From positions 49,812,758-49,876,757 of the forward strand of contig OX485805.1 of the NCBI GenBank assembly GCA_950295325.1: 64,000 nucleotides of DNA, read 5' to 3'. Below, in pieces: positions 13,523 through 25,436 of the stretch. Every line of letters begins with the position of its first letter. Position 1 is the stretch's first letter. Origin of the DNA: Polytrichum commune (Eukaryota > Streptophyta > Polytrichopsida > Polytrichales > Polytrichaceae). The notes below the pieces were generated by a model. It was not told the origin of the DNA. It searched no databases and saw only the letters and a program-made list of their open reading frames with translations. The position numbers were made by a program, and so were the translations under genes.

Positions 13523-13871
13523 TTAGGTGGGTAAGCCATGAGTGTTTTTAGTAGTTTCATACTTATGTGTACAATCTCTTTACATCGAATGAAATGTAAC
13601 TTTCATCAACATCTTTCCAAGTTCCAAGACAACAAGCTATCACTATCTACCAAAATCCACATCACAATGGATATTCACAATGTACAATTTTAAATAGCCG
13701 TACGAACAACATGCCTATGAAATCACTCACGGATTAATCTCTATCTCTTTGACCCTTAGGGTCCGAGAAACCCGTTGTGGGCATTAGGATGTCATATAAA
13801 GGTGTCAAGGTTACATCATGTTATTTTATGCTATAAATAATCAATTTTATGCTAAAGAATTCCAAATTTGT

Positions 13872-14040
13872 GAGAAAATGTTATAATGGATGATGAAAAT
13901 TTGGATGAAAAATCACTTAGTAAGTGACAATAATTGAAACATTTTAATTGTACGATGTCCTAAATCTCTTACAAGGAATGATAGTATAAGGTTAGGTGTA
14001 CATTTTGTGTCGGTGACACTACATGGACGGTTTACAATTA
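13872..14040. mobile_element. Degenerate partial family B element
   Basis: Inverted fragment with AATTTGGATGAAAAATCACT, ACAAGGAATGATAG and GGTGACACTACATGG, matching the complement of the family B interior. Ends are not preserved. Confidence 0.5.
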
Positions 14041-14204
14041 GGGGGACTTCACACATGAGCCAAGAGCCGTGACAATGAAATTGTGGGGAGCCCAAAAGAA
14101 GTGTTCAAAGGCCATCCCAAGACATTGTTAAATCATGTAGTGTGATCACAGGCCCTCAAGTGTAGTGTCATATGTGACTGGGCCCTCAACTAATTGCTAT
14201 TTCA

Positions 14205-14540
14205 ATGAATTTCTATTCATGTGGGTCCTCACACATGATACAAAATAATAAATCAACGGTTGTGAGATTTTGGAATGCTATGGTCTCCCAATTTTGTGTT
14301 AGGCCTACCTTCAAGAGGCGGTTTTCTGAAATAGTCCAAGTGACCATGATACATGATCCATTTGATGCCATGTAGGAATTCATGTAGACTTTACATCCAT
14401 CTTGCATTCACTTAGTTTGTTGGTCCCTCGAGTGTAGTGTGAAGCGAACTTGGACCGGGCTCCATCCTTTTGACCGATGAGAGTGCTTGAAGTGCAATGG
14501 TCACTGGCCCTCAATCTCGAGTGTGAAGTGACCCGTACTA
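14205..14540. repeat. Dispersed repeat family I copy 1
   Basis: About 330 bases (landmarks TGATGCCATGTAGGAATTC, CATCCATCTTGCATTCAC, GAGAGTGCTTGAAGTGCAATGG) found again inverted at 32336-32645. It abuts the foldback repeat upstream of the bZIP gene. Class unknown. Confidence 0.6.
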
Positions 14541-14574
14541 TTAAGCAAGACAAATAGAATCGGTGACAATGAAA

Positions 14575-15290
14575 TATACATTCTAAACTCCATAATATCA
14601 ACCTCCCTGATGTCACTTATTATCTTATATCCCAAAACCCTAGGAAATGGATGTTCATAGGTTAAGTCACACTCCATCTTGTCAAGTTTCCCTCCCATAT
14701 ATCATGGGTTTTGACATTAGAATAAATCACCAAAGAATTCAAACCACATGCTCACACACATCACGTTGTCATCATTGTCATCATTGTCATTAATGCAATG
14801 TTGACTTTGTGTTATTCCATAATGTCACATGCTACACTAACTCTCTTTTATCACGTATCCATGTCACCAATACACACCTCTATAATATCACGTGCAACTT
14901 GGTTACCACAAGCATGATACACTCGAACCTCCCTAATATCATGCTCGTGGCAACCAAACTACACATGATATTGAGGAGGTACGCAATGTTAACACGGACG
15001 TGTGATAATAGAGAATTGCTATAGCATGTGATTATGGAATTACACAAAGCCAACATTACAGTAACGACAATAATGAGAATGGTGACCACATGATGCGTGC
15101 GAGTGTGTGGTTTGAAGTCTTTGGTGGGATTACTTTAATGTCAAAACCAATGATATACGAGAGGGAAATGTGGCAACAAGGAGGGAGGGATTTGTAAAGT
15201 GAGCACATCCGTCCCCTAGGGCTTTGGGTTATAAGAGAGGAAGTGACATTACAGAAGGTTTAGAGTGTCCCATATTTAGTGTAGTATTGG
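14575..15290. repeat. Large imperfect inverted repeat (foldback) upstream of the bZIP gene
   Basis: The left arm (about 14575-14925) is the reverse complement of the right arm (about 14940-15290), with a loop of only tens of bases. Paired landmarks include ATATCATGGGTTTTGACATT (14697) with its complement near 15135-15155, CTTTGTGTTATTCCATAAT (14807) with its complement near 15030-15050, and AGCATGATA around the loop. Arms look about 75-80% matched with small indels. It may be a foldback transposon or a duplicated-inverted promoter segment. Transcribed, it would form a hairpin of about 330 bp. Confidence 0.8.
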
Positions 15291-15334
15291 AGAAAAGCCT
15301 AACTTACCGAACGTTCATCCATCCAGCCGTCCCA

Positions 15335-15412
15335 AGCCCGTCCGTCCGTCCGTTCGGCCATCCGTCATCCATCCGTCCGTCGGCCCGCCGTCCATGCCGT
15401 CTATCCGTCGCA
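15335..15412 (+). repeat. Imperfect CCGT tetranucleotide repeat
   Basis: Degenerate runs of CCGT/CCAT units (CCGTCCGTCCGT, ATCCATCCGTCCGT and variants) lie at the upstream edge of the bZIP promoter. The pattern explains several spurious open frames here. Confidence 0.7.
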
Positions 15413-15526
15413 TGTCGTCGTCCAAAAGGCCCGCCCCTTTTGGATTTTGTTGCTTTGTGGCTGACGACTGCCCCCCCGATCCCCTACCTTCCGTCCGCTC
15501 CGCGCATCGTCGCATGCGCGACCGAA

Positions 15527-15533
15527 ACGTGGC
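15527..15533 (+). promoter_or_regulatory. ABRE-like element ACGTGGC
   Basis: The heptamer ACGTGGC is the core of the abscisic-acid response element bound by the same bZIP family as the downstream gene. It lies about 1.8 kb before the ATG, close to the presumed transcription start. A palindromic G-box CACGTG is also present at 14889-14894, inside the foldback repeat. Autoregulation is an inference from motif plus family only. Confidence 0.4.
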
Positions 15534-15667
15534 GATCGCTCGCAACGACAGCTGGTGCAGGAATCAATACGACCGGGGATGGAGGGTTTCATGCTTCCCA
15601 CACACACAGAGACTCCGAAAGAGCCAACGCCCGCTGCAAAGAAAGAGCAGCAAATTCGTAGAGTAGT

Positions 15668-15772
15668 GTAGACTCGCCGAGAGAGAGGGAGAGAGGAGAG
15701 ATCGATCCAGAAAGAGAAAGGGAAAGAGAAATAGAAAGAGAAAGAGGAGGAGAAGGAGGAAAGAGAAAGAGT
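15668..15772 (+). repeat. Purine-rich GA tract in the bZIP leader
   Basis: About 100 bases made almost entirely of A and G (GAGAGAGGG, AAAGAGAAAG units), followed immediately by a C/T-rich stretch. Such GA tracts are common in plant 5' leaders and can be bound by GAGA-binding (BBR/BPC) proteins. Function here is inferred. Confidence 0.6.
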
Positions 15773-16082
15773 CCCGCTTTCCTCTTCGCCCCATCGTCCA
15801 CGCACTCCCTTCCCCTCTTCACTTCCCTTCCCATGTGACTCGCTCCCCGGCCCTCCCCTTCCCATCCTTCCGTAACAAACATCCCCACACATCCCTCAAT
15901 TTCCCATTCCATGTCCACCTCGCTCTGCCGTGTGGCGTGTCGGACACTTGGGGAGGTAAGCCACCACTTGTAACTCAACTAGGGTTTCGATTTTCTGGTC
16001 TGTGAGGTGGCCAACCCTCCCGGCGTCCCTCGCTCGTTGGCCTCCTCCAACATTTGGCCCTTTATCTTGTTCCCTCCCATTT

Positions 16083-16126
16083 GGGTGGGGATGGGGTGGG
16101 GTGGAATGGGATGGGTGGTTGGCGGG
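16083..16126 (+). other. G-rich cluster with quadruplex potential in the leader or leader intron
   Basis: Closely spaced runs of 3-4 G (GGGTGGGGATGGGGTGGGG and more) occur on the sense strand inside a 280-base G/T-rich region. The spacing satisfies the usual four-run G-quadruplex pattern. Confidence 0.55.
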
Positions 16127-17367
16127 TTTAAGTTCGTGTTGTGCGGGGAGGAATTTGTGTTTGAGTGGGAGTGGGAGTGGGTGTGGTTGTGGGTTGTGGG
16201 TTTGGGAAGAGTTTTGTGTTGGTGTGTTTTGGTGGGGAATCTTTGTGGGTTTCGGTTTGTGGGGCGTGTGCATTGTGGGAAGATGAGCAAAGGTGGAGGT
16301 TGTGGGCGATGTCTGTTTTGGGGGGTTGGGGGAATCGTTTGCTTTTTTATAATTATTCTTTGTGGGTTTAATTTTCCTTTCCTTCCTGGGGTCTTGTGTC
16401 TGCACGAGGGAATCCTTTCAGGCAGGTTGAGGAGGCACTCGTGGCAAAGCGACCTACGAGGTTCTTGCCACTCATTTGTTCGCCAAGAGCCGCCTAGTCT
16501 TGAGTTTTTTTGGCAAACTTGTGCCACTGTCTGTAGGTTGTGAAGCTTTCGAGTTTTGTGTCCCGTGCTTAAGGTCCTGGGGAATGTGGTCAGCACAATT
16601 TTGCTTCGTTCAGCTTTACCCTCCTTGGAACAGAATTTCTCGGAAGTGCAGCTAGTTTGTTTGAATTGGGCCAGAGAGACAAAATTGGATTTTCGGTTCT
16701 TGTTGAAGTTTCCCTTTGATCACTGGGCAGCAGCTCCTCTGGATCCTCCTCTGAACGCCTACTTTTCTTCTTCTTCTTCTTCATCTGCTGCTGCTACCTG
16801 TGTGCTTGTAAAACTCTCACCGTTGGATGCTTGGTGGTGGAATGCTTCATGTGTTCCATGTGTTGGGGTCAAAAAATTCACAGGCTTTTGTGGTATTCAA
16901 TGATTTGCAGATGGTTGTGGTCTCCTTGGAGACGAAGGCGACTGGGAAGATATACTACTAGCTCTTTAGATGTATGTGTTTCAGAGGTATACTTGTTGCT
17001 ACTGGGATTTCAGTGGTTTGCGGACTCCATATGGAAAGCCCTGAACGTATGGATAGTTTTCGGCCAGTTGTTGGAACATAGGACAGTGTGCACTCCGGGG
17101 TTATGTATTTATCTATGGCTTTATTGATCAAGGATTTGGCTCGATTTGACGAGCAATAGCTATCTGGAGCACCGGATCATCTGCTTCGCGTGTATTTGAG
17201 AGTCGTCATCACCATCATATCCATCTCCATCAGGCAGAGGTGTTTCATCAGTATAGAGGAATCTCGCAACACTGGCAGGTCCAGAGGCCCCGCGTAGGTC
17301 TCGTAACCGGGCTGCCAACCGAAAGGCTGAAAGTGAAAGTGAAAGCAAGCCTGTTTGGGAAAGAGAA

Positions 17368-20137
17368 ATGGGATCACAACCCCTTAGCCCACAGCAAACG
17401 CAAGCCCGACCGTCGGCGGCCACTGCGAATGGTGCCGTCTCCTCTACTCCCAACAATGGGTTGGGCACTGCCACATTATCCGGGAGCGGCGGTCGCTTCA
17501 ATTCACTGGCCCGCCAGTCATCCATCTATTCACTCACTCTTGATGAGTTCCAGAACGTCCTCACAGAACCGGGAAGGAATTTTGGGTCCATGAATATGGA
17601 TGAGTTCCTGAAGAATATATGGACTGCCGAGGAGAGCCAAGCAATGGCTGCAGCTATGGGATCGACCGCAGAAACTGCGCCAGGTACCAGTGGAACATTG
17701 ACACGGCAGTCGAGCCTGCAGAGGCAAGGGTCAATCACCCTTCCCCGTACATTAAGTCGAAAGACCGTGGACGAAGTTTGGAAAGATATCCATCGGGTTT
17801 CATCTGGAACTTCAGATGACGGTGGCGAACCTCCTGCAAGACCGACAACAGAGAGGCAGCAGACATTCGGGGAGATGACATTAGAGGATTTTCTCGTGAA
17901 GGCTGGTGTGATGAGAGAAGATGCAGAGGCGGGGAACCAAGGATTTAGTGCTTTTGTGAGTGCGCTTGGTAATGTGGACAAAGCTAGTGGTGTTCAAGGA
18001 GATAGACCGAGTGGTGACATTGTTCCAACATTGTCACTATCTCCTGCTATGCCAGGGCAAGGCACAATGGAAGCCATGCAGATCGATGAATACAACAAGA
18101 ACCAGGCTGCCTCACAACAACACCAGCAGGTGAGGGGTCCTTCACATTCTCATAATTATCTCCCCCGCTCCCCCGCTCCCCCCCCCCCCCCCCCTTTCTC
18201 CCCCCGCTCTTAATGCATCTAATTGGAAATACGAGCATACCTCTACAGACTGTAGTACTGCTCCTTTACAGTTGCGATGAGAATGAATTTTGATTTGTGT
18301 TGGGTGAATGGATTTCAATCTGAACTACTTTCGGATTCTTATTTTTAATAGATGAAGTAGTTAGTCTCATACGATCACCTACTTGTAGTTTTTTCTCGCA
18401 GGTGATGTAGTGAATATCAATCCAAATGAAATTTATGTCTTGAGGACAGACACAAGATGCTGCGAACTCTGTATGTGCGTGCTATTGTACTCGTAGGTTT
18501 CGTATGTATTGAGCTTTGGCAATTGTGTCCATTGTGTTACTTCAGGCTGAATGGCTTCGGAATTTAGCTCAGCGGCAACAGCAATTACACCAGCAACAAC
18601 ACATGCTGCAACAGCAACATGCTGTAGCAGAAGCAGCATATGTGAATGTATCTGCCAAAAGAATGGGGAATGGGGCTAGTCCTATTCCTGGCATTCCTGG
18701 CATGGGAATGGCTGGACCTATGGGAACAAGTATGGGGCCCAACATTCCAGGTGCTGTAGTGGGTGGAGGATTGGCAATGGGTTTTGGTGGTTCGATGGTG
18801 CCAGGGATGGCTGGCAACATGACTCTCACCCCAAATACTCCACCCAGTCCTGATTCAGATGGGGGGCAGAATGGTTTGTCCCTCTCACCTATGCAGTATG
18901 GTATGGATGGGTCTCTACGAGGAAGAAAAAGAGGACCGGATGGTCCAGTGGAGAAGGTAGTTGAAAGGCGGCAGCGGCGAATGATTAAGAATAGGGAGTC
19001 AGCTGCACGGTCTCGTGCCCGAAAGCAGGTTAGACAATCATATTATTTTATAAAAGGAGTGGGTTACATGGGCCTTTGTGTGTTGATAGCTAACTTTTTG
19101 TTGAACAATTGATATTAGGTGTGAGATACAAGACCTCTTAGACATAAGAATGATATGTTGCTCATAACAGACTTTTGTTAGGAGGATTTTGTTGCTATTA
19201 GTGATTGATCAATAGAAGAATGAAGTCTACATAATAATTGCAGTTGGGCACCTGAACCTTGTTGTGTTTAAGGCTGACTTTCAGTTGAAAATTGGATGCT
19301 TGCTATGAGAGAGAAGACTCCAGGTTTGTTGATTTTTGGCTAGATCTGCATGACGTGTCTATATTAGGGAGGAATTTTGGTCCTGTTTGTGATGGTCTTG
19401 TTGGAGATATAAGTGGTGACTGAAATTGAAACCATCATCTGCAGGCTTATACAGTGGAGTTGGAGGCCGAAGTTAGTCAATTGAAGGAAGAGAATTTGAG
19501 GCTGAGGAAGCAGCAGGTATCCACCAAAAGATCTGTACGTGCCATCTTTAGAGCTGGCTGTAATGCTTGCCAATGCTGTCCTTGCCTTGTCATTGTAGCT
19601 TTTCCTAAGCCTAAGGGATGCTGCGAAGTCACAGGAGTGGAAGATTGGCACTGCAAAGATTTGTATTACTCTTGAATTTCCTGTGTGTTGGTCAGATGAT
19701 TGCATGCTGAACAGTGTCTTTCCTGGGAATGCTCTTCAATGACTGTCAACAAGGTGTGATGGGGAACTGGTGTGAGTCACTTGCATGAAAATGAGAAGTG
19801 CTCACCATTCTACTATTGTGTGGGTGCTATGATTTTGTTGATGCAGGAGGAAGAGGCTGAACGAAGAAAAAAGCAGGTCTCTATCTCTTTTCACTAACAG
19901 TTGCATATCTTGTGGGTTTGTTTCTTTATACTTGGATCAAATGTGCAAGATGTTGTGATTGTGAGTATTAATGACTGGAAGATGTATTAGGGGTTTGTGA
20001 GAGAACAGAGTGTAAATTTCTGTTTTGGCTAATACGAATTGGTTCTGCAGATTCTGGAGATTATACAATCGGGGAGCAATGTTGTTGGTGTGGAGAAACC
20101 AAAGACTTTGCGAAGGACGAGAACAACTACCTGGTAG
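17368..20137 (+). CDS. Group-A bZIP transcription factor, AREB/ABF/ABI5 type (5 coding exons, 477 aa)
   Basis: Exons read from the sequence: 17368-18129, 18546-19028, 19445-19516, 19847-19876 and 20051-20137 (TAG). All introns are GT-AG and in phase 0, giving 477 aa. The conserved family blocks are in order: C1 near residues 49-90 (RQSS, then SLTLDEFQ), C2 near 113-142 (RQSS, RTLSRKTVDEVWKDI), C3 near 163-186 (RQQTFGEMTLEDFLVKAG), a Gln-rich stretch 262-279, a Gly/Met/Pro-rich linker, the basic region 394-415 with N403-x7-R411, and zipper leucines 421, 428 and 435. The C-terminal C4 block is LRRTRTTTW. In this family the protein binds ABRE (ACGTG) elements as a dimer in the nucleus and is activated by SnRK2 kinases at RxxS/T sites; the four blocks each keep such a site. 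The basic region is split from the zipper by an intron. The start is the first ATG of the long open frame and precedes C1 by about 50 residues. Family assignment is very secure; orthology to ABI5 rather than an ABF is not decided. Confidence 0.95.
18178..18194. repeat. C17 homopolymer in bZIP intron 1
   Basis: Seventeen consecutive C residues, about 50 bases downstream of the exon 1 donor (GTGAGG at 18130). One of seven long G/C homopolymers in the window. Confidence 0.85.
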
Positions 20138-21450
20138 ATTTCTTCATTATTGGTTGGATTACGTCAGGAAAAAAGATGACTAGTCGTGCTTTCAACTGAT
20201 GCTCAATTCAGACCTTATTCCATCAAGGAACTAACTTCTTCGAAAGCTTCTGTCCCTCATTTTCCTTCTCTGACCATGAAAAGGGTGTAGTTTTGAGACT
20301 CTCTCTCAATTATTCTTGCCTTGAGCATGTTAGGTGTCAGTGAGGTTGAGTTCTAGGGATCAAGATGCACTGAGCTAAATAGTTGTGCAGCCAGCAGGTT
20401 TAGAGCGTTTCTTTCAAATTCACCGAGAGGCATTGCAGTCCTTTAGGGGGGTAGAGTTCCAGTTCCAGTTCCAGGGTTTAGCTGCAAGCAGAACCACCAC
20501 CCTTGTCAATAGAGTATGTTGTGTGGGGTGTTAGCTACATAATTTAGAGAATGTATAGCACAGGGCTGTTTTCTTTTTAAAAACCACTCTATTGCAATGC
20601 ACCATTTGTATACTTATGATTGCAGCCTCTTTTTTTTTAACCTTTTCTTTAAAAAACTGGGCGTTTCTCGTATTGGCCCTGTTGGGGATGTCATTATTCT
20701 TCATGACAAGTGTTGTGATTTGGCGCTATTCTGTGGATTTTACAGACAGATTGATGTTGTACCACTGAGATTGACAGCATCTCAATGTGGGGGTTCAGCA
20801 ATTGTATTGCAGACGATCCAGCATTGACTGTAAACAGGGTTTTATTTTATTTTATTGTATTTTATCCATTGACTTTATTAAAGACTTGGTCGATCCTGTT
20901 TCCCTGGTACAGATAGGGAACTGTAATGGCCATTGAGTATAGCCATTTATATTTGTTGCCGTTTTTCCCTTCCTTGCTAGACAACAGCTTAAGATATCTG
21001 TTGAGACACCTCATGTGTATTGTTGTTTTACTTGTTCATGTACTTGTCTTGCAGGAAAAGCTTTTTGATAAGTTATGGTTGGAATTCAATCCTAGAGTAG
21101 GCATTGTTTCAGCTGCGTACTCTGGGTGAATTCTCTGATGTTCGGGATGTGTCCCAATTACCATAATGCTATAATTTGACTTCAATTCCCGTGATGGACT
21201 CAATTCCTACAGGTTGGCTCTCTTTGACTCTTGGTCTGTACTTCTGTTCCCTCCATCATAGTGTAGGGGGATGCACAATAATCATCACCCAGGGTCTACA
21301 TGTTGTGATACTAAACATGGAGACACTTGGTTATGGATTTGGGAACTCTTTGGAGCAGCCCTTTTTGTTCGTTTTTTTTGAAAAGTAGTAGGTTTGGCTA
21401 CATGCTGAGTTCAGAAGCAGCCAAGGAGGCATGAGATTTTTTGTGGAGTT
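20138..21450 (+). other. 3' UTR and downstream flank of the bZIP gene
   Basis: No further bZIP coding sequence follows the TAG at 20135-20137. T-rich and TTTTATTTTATTTTATTG-type sequence near 20840-20870 could serve as a far-upstream polyadenylation element. Short open frames at 20597-21388 look non-coding: no domain and no codon bias that I can see. The true transcript end is not determinable by eye. Confidence 0.4.
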
Positions 21451-24400
21451 TAGGGTGACTACAATTAGATGAAATACAGGGAGTGTTTTTTGGTTGCTCA
21501 TAAACTATGTGTCAATTTGGGTGGCAACTTCTAATTGTATTCAAGGCTACATATGTCTAATAAGGTGAACAAAGGCCCCACATTTAAAATGATAAGAAAA
21601 TTAATAAGTGGCCGCATATTTATATTCCCATTGTAGATGTGGCCACATACACCACAAGCTAAGGGCCTAGGGGGACATTGACTATGTATTGAAATTGAAC
21701 AAGCCCATCGAAAGTGGCTACACAAAAGAAAATGCACTAGCCCCTTAAACCTCTTGAAGCTTCCAAGTTCAGCTAGTTTGCAGATGCATATGAAGATCAA
21801 CATGCACATATCATACATTTTAGGCATGTGGGTCACAACCCTATAGAACATTAATGTGCACCCAAATTGAACAAGATTACATACAAGACGATTAATGTTG
21901 AAACATTATACACTTGAAGTACTTAATGCATTTCTACACCCAAAAAGATTGGACCAACTCACTCAAACGAGGGAATCCACCCAAAATGAACATCATAGCT
22001 TCAAAAAACTACTCTCAATCTCATATTGTTGGAATTCCACTCCTAATAATGAATCAAAAAACCTCATCGTAAGGGAAACCAACAAGGTTGAATGCCTTTG
22101 ATAGTACATACCCATTGCAAACCTCAAATGGGAACCTTTGCAAGGCAGCTTCAAGCATCACCAATGCGCTCGACTCTGGAACTTGAAATTCTTGAACTCC
22201 ACTACATTTAGAAGGTGGCGTCTTTAATTGGCACTACGTGACCAAAGAGGCTATAAGGTACAAGCTGAGAGAACAATAGGGTGATGGCCAAAAGGGTGAA
22301 GAATGGAGGAGGAATTTACCCCACTTAGCTAAAACCCTAGGCAACTTGAGCCCTTGGATGGAATGATGGGCTCCATTAATGGCTCATAGTGGAAACTCAT
22401 TGGCTAACTCTCAATAATGGACCTTAGTGGCGGGCCTTAATTTTTAGGCGACTTCAATCCACCCATGTGAAGCTAGTTGGCACCACCTCTTATCCCCAAA
22501 GAGTGGAGGTGGCACCTTACAGGGCAAAACTCCTTTTTGTAAACATGTGTGTGTAAACCAATTCACTTTACTAGTAGTAAAGTGGCTACTACATTGATTA
22601 TCCCATTTAGTGAGGGTGGGCTAATAGTGTGTGTAGGAAATTAGTGAAGGTGATACTAAGTTTCTTACGCTATGAAATAAGTGCCACCATAAGATTTAGG
22701 GATTCGGGATTCCAAGGTGTCAAAAGTGCCAGAAACTCTCAATGCAAGCTCTCTTCACTTTCTTAGTGTTAGGAGATGCCTTGGGATTGAGTGACGCCGA
22801 CTAAAAAGAAGAATGAAAAGCCGCTTCAAGCTCACCAAAGCAAATTTTGTACTCTACAAACACCTTGGAACACACAATAATTTTCATGAAATGTATGATA
22901 AATGAGGATGTATTCACAAATTAGTACCACTAAGTAAAAATTTCAGCCCTCACTAATTTTGAGATTTGACAAAATAGTCTATGCTTCAAGAATTAATACC
23001 ACACACACTAAATGGGGTAATCACTATAGTTGCCGAAAAAACATGGGTTGCTTTGAAGAGCCACTATTTCATCTTTACTAGGGCTGGAATGTAGATGCAA
23101 CATGGATCTTATGTGGATCTCAAGTAATGTGAGAGCAATCCATGGCAAAATTTCAAGGGAGGAAACACCTAAATAGACAATTGTCGGAATAGAGAGCCTG
23201 CTTAAGTAGATAATGCCAAGCAAGATAGGCTTTGCTTGCCAGGATGGGCGATGAGCACACTCTCTTTTGCTCAAAATCGCTCAAAAAGAGGCAAGAATAC
23301 ATAGAGCGTGATCACGTGTTGTACACCAAATGCTAACACAAAGGGGTGCTAAATTGGGTAACATTATTTTAGAAGGGAGTAGTCTCATTATATGTCCCAA
23401 ATGTTCACTCTATATGACTTTCATAAAATGAGGGTCCCATGACCAAAACTAATATCTTACAATACACGTGGCTTTATATAGAAATAGGTGAAGCGAAGTT
23501 TCTATTTGGTCAAAGAATGTGAGGTATTGATAGTTGATTATCTTATAAAAGAGTTTAAAGTTGGATTGCAATAAGTAGTGTGTTTTGGGGACAATGATAA
23601 TAAAAACCAACATGGCTTTCCATGAAGCAAAGATCTCATTAGCCGGAAGGGGGGGGGGGGGGAGGGGGAGGGGGAGGGGAATGTATTTATGGTTGTCATC
23701 CGCCATGGTAGGGGTACATGTGTCGAGAGTAGGTAGTTTTTGAGTTTGGAAGCTAGGTGGCAATACCAAGGCAAGGGACACTCCGATTCCCACGCTTTGT
23801 TGCAAGGGTATTTTATTATTGTTGCCACCTTATTTTCCTATATTGCACCTGTGAGAATTGAAGGGGTTAGTGGCTGTGAGTTCATGTGCTAATTAAGGTG
23901 AACCAAGTCCGACTGCTTGAATGTTGTGATCTTTCGGTTTTTCTTCATTCATTTCGGGTATACTCCACAAATTTGTCTACATGATCGCTGAAGTGTTGAA
24001 CATCAACCGGTTACTTCTCAAACTCAACTGGTTCATTTGTAACTAGCGGTCAATTTTCCCTGTTCATTTTTCACTCTAGCTGTGAACACAGTGCACTTCC
24101 AATCTGCTACAAGAGTACGATGTAAGAATCTTCACTTACACCTTCTTAAGAAGGAATGCTTTTGTTAATAACAAGCAACTATCGTGCACTTCAGGGTTGA
24201 AGAAAAAGACGTGACATGAAGATTTCAGATGCATTACACATTGCCCACAAATTCAAGAAGCATTCGCACTGCAATCGCGAACCACATTGCACTTGTATTT
24301 TGCTACGAAGGGTGCAATCTAAGGTGTAAGATACTTCATTACCACCCTAAGCTACATGCTTCTATCAAGTGTCACAAGCCTAAAACTTGTGTTTGGTGTC

Positions 24401-25250
24401 TGATCATGGGAACTTGGTGTTGAGGAGGTTCTTAGTGCATCAATAAGTTCTATGGTAGGGTTTACAAAGATCCCCACACCTATTGCATCAAAGTCACACA
24501 TGGTAGAAGGCTAAACATAGTAGTTTGGCAATGTTCAATTGGGGATTGCATCTAATCATTGTTGCAATACTATGGTAAACGGGGATGCACAATTGCTTTT
24601 TGTTTTGTTTTGTTTTGTTCGTTTGTGAGCAAAGTGAGCAAAGTGAGCAAAGTGAGAACCAAACATGGTTATTTGAGGAGAATTTATGGGTTGTAGATGT
24701 TTAAAATAAAGCTTGTTTACGTATGTGTATGTTGACGTGTCTTTTTATGGTGGGTTTTTTTTTATGGTGGTGCTTTCCCGAGGACCTTGTAGTTATAAGA
24801 ACTCCCAATATACACAAAAACATACTATCCAAGCTATTCCAGCTCGGGAGGGCTTTCTGAGCCCCACGAAGGGAATTATAGCATTTAAGCCTGATGCATG
24901 GGTCCAACTTGCAGGCTAAACCCAACACTCTTTCGTTCTAGGACATTGTATGGAGAGCTGGTGAACATGCTCTTAGGTATATGTCAAGATCTATCAATTT
25001 GATGACTTCCTTATGTTTTCCTCTCACACCCCTCTTGACTATGTGCTAGCGAACAAATCTTTGAGCTATGTGGGTGTTATGTCTTCTTGATTGGACACTT
25101 GTATTTGAGGTTTACTTATACATTAAAGTATATCTCAAGGCTTGTGTTTAAGAATGGACAATAAAACATTGTATGTTGTGATAAGGTTGAACTATGTGCT
25201 CAAAATATATCAACTATTCCGGGTTCTTTGGCAAGGTATTTGTGATCATA
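21450..25250. other. Gene-free interval downstream of the bZIP gene
   Basis: No convincing coding sequence. Contains the G-rich tract at 23649-23685, a degenerate inverted relative of MITE family P (about 23980-24075), a TTTTG repeat near 24597-24620 and an AGTGAGCAA tandem repeat at 24626-24657. Confidence 0.55.
23649..23685. repeat. G14 plus GGGGGA repeats
   Basis: G14 followed by AGGGGGAGGGGGAGGGG, in gene-free DNA. Quadruplex-forming pattern. Confidence 0.85.
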
Positions 25251-25405
25251 AAATAAATAAAATAAAATAAAATAAAAGTAATGTTGGGGTTTAGTTTATA
25301 CACCAACGTGAATGGGAGCCCGTTTTTTTATACCGTGGTCATGTTTGACCAAGCATCACAGTAAGGGTACTTCCCTCCTCTCGGAAGGTGGGCTCCTTTA
25401 GTTTA
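25250..25405 (-). mobile_element. 5'-truncated SINE family H
   Basis: Shares the body (CGTGAATGGGAGCCCGTT ... AGGTGGGCTCC) and has an AAAAT-repeat tail (25252-25277), but lacks the tRNA-like head. Confidence 0.65.
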
Positions 25406-25436
25406 ATATGTGCATGGCCTTGCGTCTAAGGGGGTT

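Larger units (their letters stand above)
1..14574. other. Gene-free, repeat-rich flank
   Basis: No gene supported. Apart from the elements listed separately, the DNA is AT-rich with only short random open frames (the longest about 135 codons at 4972-5379, without any recognisable domain). A perfect short hairpin GATATTATGTCC/GGACATAATATC occurs at about 8669-8695, and a TTTTTA repeat at 8816-8846. Stretches 2000-2790, 3850-6430, 8540-10750 and 11000-11820 show nothing I can name. Confidence 0.6.
15291..17367 (+). promoter_or_regulatory. Promoter and long 5' leader of the bZIP gene, probably with a leader intron
   Basis: GC content rises sharply from about 15.3 kb, with CCGT-type repeats, a purine-rich (GA) tract and then a C/T-rich tract, a common composition around plant transcription starts. 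No convincing TATA box is seen after 15.3 kb. A strong donor (GAG|GTAAGC) lies at 15955/15956. Plausible acceptors are CTGTAG at 16546 and CATCAG near 17239, so a leader intron of 0.6-1.3 kb is likely, but its 3' end is unresolved. If unspliced, the leader carries several upstream ATGs. Open frames here in both directions are compositional shadows with no recognisable domain. Confidence 0.55.

Noticed and set aside
15224-15978. Overlapping open frames of 75-163 codons on both strands
   Set aside because: They lie in CCGT, GA and CT-rich low-complexity sequence of the bZIP promoter and leader, have no domain, and overlap each other in several frames.
15979-16596. Minus-strand open frame of 205 codons, rich in Pro/Thr/His
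   Set aside because: It is the antisense of the G/T-rich leader region; its composition is a direct consequence of that bias and no family is recognisable.
17160-17981. Minus-strand frames opposite bZIP exon 1
   Set aside because: Shadows of the coding strand; the plus-strand frame contains the conserved C1-C3 blocks.
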